DNA from: Pseudomonadota bacterium
Lineage (GTDB): Bacteria > Pseudomonadota > Gammaproteobacteria > Burkholderiales > SG8-39
DNA length: 5,338 nucleotides
Direction of reading: 5' to 3'
Assembly (NCBI GenBank): GCA_021825225.1
Contig: JAKAIH010000227.1
Span: 1-5,338, forward strand
Made by a program: the position numbers and the translations under genes. Below, piece by piece: positions 1-4,297 of the stretch. Under the pieces are notes generated by a model, which saw nothing but the letters and a program-made list of their open reading frames with translations, ran no database searches and was not told where the DNA came from. The number at the start of each line of letters is the position of its first letter. Positions within the stretch are counted from its first letter, which is position 1.

Positions 1-625
1 CGCCCTTCCTGCTTTCGGCGCGGACTTTTCCTGTTTCGGGCTCCGGCTGCCTGCTTTCTTCGCGCGGCCCGGGAACGGGTGTGCTCGGGCTTCTTTCCGC
101 CTGCTTGCCGATGCGGGCGCCAGGAATTTGCCTGGGCGTATTGAGCGCTATAGCGGTATTTGCCTTCATTCCAGTCCTCTCCTCCGTTGCAGACGTTCAC
201 GGGGTCGACGGCGAGATTCTCTTGTTCCAGGCGGAATGGCCGAGAGCCGATCGCGCTGGCCGCATTCCGCGCGGCACGGCGGGCGCAGAATCCGCTGGCC
301 GCAGCGGTCGCTCAGGCCAGAATGCTTCGAGGAATCATATGAACCGTCGTTTTACGGGGTCGCTGTCGAAAAAACCGCCTGAGCAGCCCTTACCCGTTGC
401 TTATCGGCTGATTCCCCCAATTACATTAGAGAGAGCGCTTAAATCGCCCATGCCGCGTGAACCGCTTGGATTTTCAATCGGCAGGAATCGCAGCGGGGCG
501 AGCGACCCGGCATCGGGCAGCCTCCGGCTAAAGTTCTCCCGGGAAACGCCGTTACCGTAGCCATTGCCCGATGGAAGCCATACATTCTGTCGGACATGCC
601 CATGAAATAACACCAATCCCGCATT
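1..625. other. region without a confident gene
   Basis: No frame here gives a recognisable protein. One plus frame is open from the left edge to base 560, with a possible GTG start at 81. It contains a short hydrophobic run near its N-terminus and then an Arg/Ser/Pro-rich tail of mixed codon use, and I do not recognise it. A minus frame is open from an ATG at 169-167 to the left edge and is described as a weak candidate in the findings. The other minus frames covering 401-708 start inside or beyond the ribosome binding site of the Cache gene and look like chance frames. Visible structure includes a 10-base palindrome CGCTATAGCG at 146-155 and the nested inverted repeat at 511-573. The region looks less strictly GC3-biased than the genes to its right, which fits intergenic or decayed sequence. 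Confidence 0.5.
511..573. repeat. nested inverted repeat (possible structured RNA or regulatory hairpin)
   Basis: CATCGGGCA at 511-519 is the exact reverse complement of TGCCCGATG at 565-573, and a G-T pair (520/564) extends it to ten pairs. Inside it, GGCTA at 526-530 pairs exactly with TAGCC at 558-562. A small inner hairpin can form around 542-556, with AAC 545-547 and GTT 551-553 closing a 3-base loop. The whole can fold into one long imperfect stem of 63 bases, about 105 bases upstream of the Cache gene start. Neither strand has a T-run after the stem, so it is not a standard intrinsic terminator. It could be a leader RNA element, a small RNA, a protein-binding site or a dispersed palindromic repeat. 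Its function is unknown. Confidence 0.5.
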
Positions 626-654
626 TGCGACCGGCCTGTCGAGCCGGCGCCGCA
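626..654 (+). repeat. small hairpin in the leader of the Cache gene
   Basis: CCGGC at 631-635 and GCCGG at 643-647 form a 5-base perfect stem around a 7-base loop, and TGCG (626-629) with CGCA (651-654) can extend it across an internal mismatch. It ends 11 bases before the purine-rich ribosome binding site. Such a short GC stem could arise by chance in GC-rich DNA. No promoter with good -35 and -10 boxes could be assigned in this leader. Confidence 0.25.
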
Positions 655-665
655 TGCGTATTCTT

Positions 666-672
666 GAGGAGA
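666..672 (+). promoter_or_regulatory. ribosome binding site of the Cache gene
   Basis: GAGGAGA lies 5 bases ahead of the ATG at 678. This selects 678 rather than the in-frame ATG at 654, which lies upstream of the Shine-Dalgarno sequence and would add eight residues in front of an otherwise normal signal peptide. Confidence 0.8.
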
Positions 673-677
673 CAGAA

Positions 678-1166
678 ATGAACAAGCGCCTGAAGATCTG
701 CCTGGCATCCGCGCTGTTTGCCGGCGTTCAAGTTTTTTCCGCCACTGCCACGCTCGCCGCCGGAGCGCGCGGAACCGAAGCCGAGGCCCAGGAGATGGTT
801 AAGAAAGCGGTTGCGCTGATCAAGTCGGCCGGACCGGAAAGCGCCTACAAGACATTCACCGATCATCCAAGCGGCGCCTTCCAGGACCGCGACCTATATG
901 TGTTCGTCTACGACTTCCAAGGCAATTGCCTCGCCCAGGGTGCGAATCCAAAAATGGTCGGCAAAAACCTCATCGATCTGAAGGACATGGACGGAAATCA
1001 CATCATCAAAGGCCAGATCGATCTGGTCAAGACAAAAAAAGCCGGATGGTACGGTCCCTACAAGTTCACTAATCCGGTGACGAAAACGGTAGAGACGAAG
1101 AGAGCCTATTGCGAGCAGGGGGCCGGCGAAACCGACGTGTGTGTCGGCGTCTACATGGGCAAGTAG
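678..1166 (+). CDS. secreted single Cache-domain protein
   Basis: The product is 162 residues long. Residues 1 to about 28-30 form a typical Sec signal peptide: positive start (NKR.K), hydrophobic core, and Ala-rich cleavage region near residues 24-30. The mature part of about 130 residues matches the single Cache (sCache_2-type) fold: an N-terminal helix (about 33-60), then RDLYVFVYD (71-79), a GANP..VGKNLIDLKD stretch (88-103), and GWYGPYKFTNPVTK (123-136) before a final strand ending GVYMGK. Cache domains are extracytoplasmic small-ligand sensors, usually joined to a kinase, cyclase or chemoreceptor. Here no transducer follows, so this is a free-standing periplasmic Cache protein, a known but poorly understood type. 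It has Cys84, Cys145 and Cys155 in the mature part; a disulfide is possible. The gene appears monocistronic and converges on the MgtC-like gene. The family call is firm; ligand and partner are unknown. Confidence 0.85.
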   Translation: MNKRLKICLASALFAGVQVFSATATLAAGARGTEAEAQEMVKKAVALIKSAGPESAYKTFTDHPSGAFQDRDLYVFVYDFQGNCLAQGANPKMVGKNLIDLKDMDGNHIIKGQIDLVKTKKAGWYGPYKFTNPVTKTVETKRAYCEQGAGETDVCVGVYMGK

Positions 1167-1181
1167 CCGGAGACCAATTCT

Positions 1182-1265
1182 TTCCCGCGGGAATCGCCGA
1201 TCGATGAACCGAAAGGCGATTCCGCCCCTGCGCGGCACCCTCATTCAGAGATAAGCCGTCTCTGA
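1182..1265. repeat. inverted repeats in the convergent gap (possible bidirectional terminator)
   Basis: Three perfect inverted repeats lie between the two converging genes: the palindrome TTCCCGCGGGAA (1182-1193); GGAATCGCC (1190-1198) with GGCGATTCC (1215-1223), nine pairs around a 16-base loop; and TCAGAGA (1245-1251) with TCTCTGA (1259-1265), seven pairs around a 7-base loop. The first two overlap and would be mutually exclusive. None is followed on either strand by a clear T-run, so a classical intrinsic terminator is not supported. Their position between convergent genes still makes a role in transcription ending or mRNA 3' protection the simplest reading. An 8-base direct repeat CGGATTTC (1272-1279 and 1288-1295) follows. 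Confidence 0.35.
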
Positions 1266-1298
1266 GCCGACCGGATTTCGATCTGATCGGATTTCTTC

Positions 1299-1991
1299 TC
1301 AATCTCCAGTCGGAGAGATCCGGAATTCCAGAACCGCCGGTCTGCTGACCAGAACCTCGGCCAGACGCCGGACGTTATCGGGATCGGGCGTGCGCAGAAT
1401 CATTCGATACTCGAAATGTTTGCCATCGTCGACCAGGCGGTAATTGAGGTTGGCGATGGAAAACGACAAGCCATCGACCAGCTTGCGCAGTTCGGTCTCG
1501 GACATCGCCGACTCGCGGCGGAACTTCACCAGGAAGTGCGCGTATTGCTGCGATGGAATCACCAGATTTTCCAGCCAGCGAAACGCCGACAATACCCCGA
1601 GCACCAATGCCGTTGCGAGGCCGGCGGGGAAATAAAATCCTATTCCTACAAGAATGCCGATTGCGGCAGTAACCCAGATCGACGCGGACGTGGTCAGCCC
1701 GCGCACGTTTATTCCCTCTTTCATGATGACGCCTGCGCCGAGAAAGCCGATGCCTGTCATGATTCCTTGAGCCATCCGCGTCGGGTCGACCGATACGCGC
1801 TCCATGCCCCGGGACGCAAACCATTGGCTTTCGTAGACCGTGACCAGCATCAGCAAAGCCGAGCCAAGGCAAACAAGCGTATGCGTGCGGAATCCCGCGG
1901 GTCTGCCGTGGTAGCTGCGCTCGAGACCCACGAGCCCGCCAAAACCCAGCGCGACCAGCAATCGAAATGCAATCTCTACGTAGTCGTTCAT
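1299..1991 (-). CDS. MgtC/SapB family inner membrane protein
   Basis: The product is 230 residues. The N-terminal half is the MgtC/SapB membrane domain: GLVGLERS (19-26), GRPAGFRTH (29-37), then hydrophobic segments at about 38-53, 75-92, 103-120 and 122-140, with DPTRMAQGI (69-77), GIGFLGAGVIM (80-90) and VRGLTTSASIWV (96-107) as the most conserved stretches. A soluble C-terminal domain (about 150-226) has the ACT-like fold expected for full-length MgtC-type proteins. The frame stays open to a GTG at 2087, but the ATG at 1991 places the family N-terminus (helix leading into GLERS) correctly and has a fair GGTAAAGG sequence just upstream. Family members are linked to low-Mg2+ survival, acid growth and inhibition of F1Fo ATP synthase in pathogens. 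Those roles cannot be assumed here; environmental bacteria commonly carry such genes. No Mg2+ transporter gene is adjacent within the window. Confidence 0.92.
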   Translation of the reverse strand: MNDYVEIAFRLLVALGFGGLVGLERSYHGRPAGFRTHTLVCLGSALLMLVTVYESQWFASRGMERVSVDPTRMAQGIMTGIGFLGAGVIMKEGINVRGLTTSASIWVTAAIGILVGIGFYFPAGLATALVLGVLSAFRWLENLVIPSQQYAHFLVKFRRESAMSETELRKLVDGLSFSIANLNYRLVDDGKHFEYRMILRTPDPDNVRRLAEVLVSRPAVLEFRISPTGD

Positions 1992-2136
1992 AACCTTTAC
2001 CCAAATGTGGCGCGCCGCAGAGCATGCATCCAGACCATGGAAGCGTTCTATCGCTCGCCGAGCATGAATTTCCCGTTGTGCTGACACGCAGGCCTACTGA
2101 CTCGCAGCCTAAGCCTCGTTGCCAGGCTTGTCCATA

Positions 2137-2165
2137 GGCCGGTAATTCTGTGGCCGGTAATTCTG
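2137..2165. repeat. tandem 15-base direct repeat (two copies)
   Basis: GGCCGGTAATTCTG occurs at 2137-2150 and again at 2152-2165, giving a 15-base period with one base between identical 14-mers. It lies about 100 bases beyond the ogt stop. Two copies are consistent with a local slippage duplication or a paired protein-binding site. No further copy is seen in the window. Confidence 0.8.
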
Positions 2166-2210
2166 CGCCCCGAGTACCGCCGCTCTGCGCCAGGAAACGG
2201 GCAGCACCGG

Positions 2211-2232
2211 CACATCGGCGCGCTGCGATGTG
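2211..2232 (-). repeat. stem-loop downstream of ogt
   Basis: CACATCG (2211-2217) and CGATGTG (2226-2232) form a perfect 7-base stem around an 8-base loop, starting 31 bases after the ogt stop in the direction of transcription. It could end or stabilise the ada-alkA/ogt transcript. The sequence after it on the minus strand is GC-rich without a T-run, so an intrinsic terminator is not demonstrated. Confidence 0.3.
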
Positions 2233-2263
2233 GCAGGCAGTCCGGCAGGGCTGCGTTGCCGCG

Positions 2264-2767
2264 CTAAGCAGTCAAACGCAGCTCGGCGCTCCCCGCTTCG
2301 AGCGCGAGCAGCGCGCGCTTGCGCTCGAGGCCGCCGGCGTAACCGGTGAGACTGCCGTTGGAGCCGACGATGCGATGGCAGGGAACGATGACGCCGATCG
2401 GGTTGCGTCCGGTCGCCGCGCCCGCGGCGCGCGCGCTGCCCGTGCACCCCGCCCTCTCGGCAAGCTCGCCGTAGCTAATGGTCTCGCCGAATCCGACGCT
2501 GCTGATTGCTTTCCATACCGAGCGCTGAAACTTTGTGCCTTCGGGCGTGAGCGCAACGTCGAAACGTTTGCGCGCGCCGCCGAAATACTCGGCCAGCTCG
2601 CGCCTGGCCTGGCGCAGCGTCGCGTGCTGCGCATCCCGCCGCCACTGCGACGCGACTTGCGGCAGATACTTCTGGCCGTCGAAGTACACGCCCGAAAGTC
2701 CATCGTCCGCCGCAACGAGCAGCATCTGCCCATGCGGGCTTTCGTAGAAATCGTAATAGCGCATCAT
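2264..2767 (-). CDS. ogt: methylated-DNA--protein-cysteine S-methyltransferase
   Basis: The product is 167 residues from the ATG at 2767, or 166 from the adjacent ATG at 2764. It removes O6-alkyl groups from guanine in a single suicidal transfer to its own cysteine. The N-terminal ribonuclease-like domain (about 1-73) is followed by the DNA-binding/active-site domain (about 78-162). The active-site motif is PCHRIVG, with acceptor Cys130. Further family landmarks are FQRSVWKA (80-87), ISYGELA (97-103), the arginine of SARAAG (Arg113, position of the base-flipping Arg finger), GRNP (120-123), and GSLTGYAGGL (138-147). Length is typical of stand-alone Ogt. Residue 119 is Thr where many relatives have Asn before GRNP, a likely neutral change. 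The start overlaps the stop of ada-alkA (ATGA), indicating translational coupling. The open frame extending further upstream to 2956 is antisense-free but lies inside ada-alkA and is not used. Confidence 0.95.
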   Translation of the reverse strand: MMRYYDFYESPHGQMLLVAADDGLSGVYFDGQKYLPQVASQWRRDAQHATLRQARRELAEYFGGARKRFDVALTPEGTKFQRSVWKAISSVGFGETISYGELAERAGCTGSARAAGAATGRNPIGVIVPCHRIVGSNGSLTGYAGGLERKRALLALEAGSAELRLTA

Positions 2768-4209
2768 GCTCGCTCCTTTGTCAGAGACTGCCACAGGTGC
2801 ATCACCGCATACGCGCGCCAGGGCCGCCAGCCTTCGCCCGCCGCGAGCACGCGCCGCGCGTCGGTTTCGCCCAGCGCTTTCATCACGCCGAGATCGGTGT
2901 GCGGGAATGCATCCGGCCAGGCGAGCGCGCGCATCGCGATGTATTGCGCGGTCCATTCGCCCACGCCGGGCAATGCGCGCAGTCGATCGAGTGTCGCCTC
3001 GATGTCGGCGTTGGGCATCAGCACCAGTTCCCCGTCGGCCACGGCGCGCGCGAGCGCGACGATGGTGCGGGCGCGCGCGCCAGGCATGCCGAGGCGCGCG
3101 ATGCGCCCATAAGGCAGGTCTGCGATCATCTGCGCGGTGGGGAACACGGTTGCAAGCGCAGCGAACGGTGTTGTGATCGGATCGCCGAACTCGGCTGCGA
3201 AACGGCCTGCCACGGTGCGCGCCGCAGCCACGGAAACCTGCTGGCCGAGAATCCCGCGCACCGCCACTTCGAAGCCATCGAACGCACCCGGCACGCGCAA
3301 ACCAGGATGGCGCTTGGCCATGGCCCCGAGTGCGTGCGCGACCTCGGTCGGGTGGCAGGCGAGGTCCATCAGTGCCTTGATGCGCGACAGCACCGGCGGC
3401 AAGGCCTTCGCGAGCGATGCCGCCACGACAACGCGCAGCGCCGGCTTCTTCTGCGACGGCGCCACCTCAATCCAGCCGCGGTGCTCCTTGCCGCCCGCGC
3501 TGATGCGCACGGCGCGGCGATAGCAGCCATCCTCCACGGCCTCGACGCCGGCAACCGTGCGTGCGCCGAGGAATGCGCTCACCGCAGGCCAGTCGTAAGG
3601 CGGGCGGAAACTCAGTTCGAATTTGAGCACATCGGCCGCGCCGGAAGTGGACGCGTGCCTCCGCAGTTGTCCCGGCTGCAACCGGTAGCGTTGCTTGAAC
3701 AGCGCATTGAAGCGCCGCACGCTGCCGAAGCCGCTCGCGAATGCCACCTCGGTCACCGGCAGCGCGGTGTCGGTCAACAGCCGCTTCGCCAGCAGCAGGC
3801 GCTGCGTCTGCACGAACTGCACCGGCGAAACGCCGAATTCGGCCCCGAACGCGCGGCGCAGATGCCGATCGGTGATCCCAAGCTCGGCGGCAACGCCATC
3901 CAGCCCCGCTTCGTCCAGCGCACTGTCTTCCATCAGGCTCGCTGCAGCCTGCGCCAGGCGCGAAGTCGCGTCCACGCTCGCATTGCCGGGCGCGAGTTCC
4001 GGCCTGCAGCGCAGGCAGGGCCGATAGCCCTCCGCCTCCGCGGCCGCGGCGCTCGGGTAGAAGCTGCAGTTCTCGCGCTTGGGCGGCTTGACCGTGCACA
4101 CCGGGCGGCAATAAATGCGCGTCGACGAGACTGCGACGAAAAAGCGGCCGTCGAATCGCGCATCGCGCGCTTTGAGTGCCCGGTAGCAGGTATGTGGATC
4201 GAGTGTCAT
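2764..4209 (-). CDS. alkA: Ada-AlkA fusion: methyl-phosphotriester sensor/regulator with 3-methyladenine DNA glycosylase II
   Basis: The product is 481 residues with four parts in order. (1) Ada zinc-binding domain, about 4-72: Cys34, Cys38, Cys65 and Cys68 have exactly the spacing of E. coli Ada Cys38/42/69/72, so Cys34 is the expected methyl acceptor. (2) AraC-type helix-turn-helix, about 84-185. (3) AlkA N-terminal domain, about 194-305. (4) HhH-GPD glycosylase, about 310-475: hairpin LPGVGEWTAQY (413-423) and catalytic Asp439 in PHTDLGVMKAL, matching Asp238 of E. coli AlkA. The protein should accept methyl groups from DNA phosphotriesters, activate its own operon and excise 3-methyladenine and related bases. 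The ATG at 4209 matches the family N-terminus (LDP..CYRAL); the longer open frame to 4386 runs into the upstream gene. There is no Shine-Dalgarno sequence before this ATG. The Ada-AlkA fusion is known, for example in mycobacteria. All key residues are intact. Confidence 0.95.
   Translation of the reverse strand: MTLDPHTCYRALKARDARFDGRFFVAVSSTRIYCRPVCTVKPPKRENCSFYPSAAAAEAEGYRPCLRCRPELAPGNASVDATSRLAQAAASLMEDSALDEAGLDGVAAELGITDRHLRRAFGAEFGVSPVQFVQTQRLLLAKRLLTDTALPVTEVAFASGFGSVRRFNALFKQRYRLQPGQLRRHASTSGAADVLKFELSFRPPYDWPAVSAFLGARTVAGVEAVEDGCYRRAVRISAGGKEHRGWIEVAPSQKKPALRVVVAASLAKALPPVLSRIKALMDLACHPTEVAHALGAMAKRHPGLRVPGAFDGFEVAVRGILGQQVSVAAARTVAGRFAAEFGDPITTPFAALATVFPTAQMIADLPYGRIARLGMPGARARTIVALARAVADGELVLMPNADIEATLDRLRALPGVGEWTAQYIAMRALAWPDAFPHTDLGVMKALGETDARRVLAAGEGWRPWRAYAVMHLWQSLTKERA
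2773..2779 (-). promoter_or_regulatory. ribosome binding site of ogt, inside ada-alkA
   Basis: AAAGGAG on the minus strand lies 5 bases before the ATG at 2767 and 8 bases before the second ATG at 2764. Either start is possible: the first overlaps the ada-alkA stop by four bases, the second by one base. The strong site argues for coupled but efficient translation of ogt. Confidence 0.75.
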
Positions 4210-4211
4210 GC

Positions 4212-4224
4212 GCGCATTATGCGC
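4212..4224. repeat. 13-base palindrome over the -10 box of ada-alkA
   Basis: GCGCAT (4212-4217) and ATGCGC (4219-4224) form a perfect palindrome around one central base. It covers the predicted -10 hexamer and ends two bases before the start codon. It could be an operator, or the symmetry could be incidental to a CATAAT box set in GC-rich flanks. Confidence 0.4.
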
Positions 4225-4244
4225 ACGGCGGCCGGCGCTGTCTG
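4216..4244 (-). promoter_or_regulatory. predicted sigma70-type promoter of ada-alkA, possibly leaderless
   Basis: On the minus strand CAGACA (4244-4239, four of six matches to TTGACA) is followed after exactly 17 bases by CATAAT (4221-4216, five of six matches to TATAAT). With a 6-base GCGCGC discriminator, transcription would start at 4209, which is the A of the ada-alkA ATG. No purine-rich ribosome binding site precedes that ATG, which fits a leaderless message. The call rests on sequence match and spacing only. Confidence 0.5.
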
Positions 4245-4246
4245 GC

Positions 4247-4287
4247 CGTTTTCGGACATCGTTGTCCTGCTCCGAAGTCCGAAAACG
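4247..4287. promoter_or_regulatory. perfect 11+11 base inverted repeat upstream of ada-alkA (candidate Ada operator)
   Basis: CGTTTTCGGAC (4247-4257) is the exact reverse complement of GTCCGAAAACG (4277-4287), with a 19-base spacer. The inner arm ends two bases from the predicted -35 box; the centre (4267) is about 58 bases upstream of the predicted start. This is where a class I activator would bind, and the gene it faces encodes an AraC-type activator that is expected to regulate itself. An alternative is a hairpin ending the AtuA-like transcript, whose stop is only 10 bases away, but no T-run follows the stem on the minus strand. Confidence 0.5.
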
Positions 4288-4297
4288 ACCGGCCCGA

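Larger units (their letters stand above)
1992..2263. other. intergenic region between ogt and the MgtC-like gene
   Basis: This 272-base gap separates two genes read in the same minus direction. I see no convincing gene. The frame that runs through it on the minus strand begins inside ogt in another frame and ends at 2109. It contains a tandem 15-base repeat (2137-2165), a hairpin at 2211-2232 just past the ogt stop, and a second small stem, AAGCCT (2111-2116) with AGGCTT (2124-2129). The length and the hairpins suggest the MgtC-like gene has its own promoter near 1992-2100, but I could not identify convincing boxes. Confidence 0.5.

Noticed and set aside
361..385. Terminator with a T6 run on the minus strand near 369-374
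   Set aside because: The sequence before the T-run does not form a stable stem, and no minus-strand gene ends there.
511..573. c-di-GMP-I (GEMM) riboswitch
   Set aside because: The segments AGCCTCCGGCTAAAG and GTTACCG loosely recall parts of that class, but the conserved 5' half (ACGC..AGGGCAAACC and the ACGCAAAGCC joint) is missing, and the pairing seen here is a single nested stem rather than two parallel hairpins.
401..708. Two minus-strand open frames upstream of the Cache gene
   Set aside because: Their starts lie in or beyond the Cache gene ribosome binding site, they have no good ribosome binding site of their own, and the products are unrecognised with irregular codon use.
1416..2084. 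222-codon open frame on the plus strand
   Set aside because: It is antisense to the MgtC-like gene and shows no family features.
2109..2447. 112-codon minus-strand frame running from inside ogt into the gap
   Set aside because: Most of it is an out-of-frame shadow of ogt; the short tail containing the duplicated QNYRP comes from the tandem DNA repeat and has no independent support as a gene.
4247..4287. Intrinsic terminator of the AtuA-like gene
   Set aside because: The stem is followed on the minus strand by GCCAGACAGC rather than a T-run and has a long 19-base loop; a regulatory site is a better but unproven reading.
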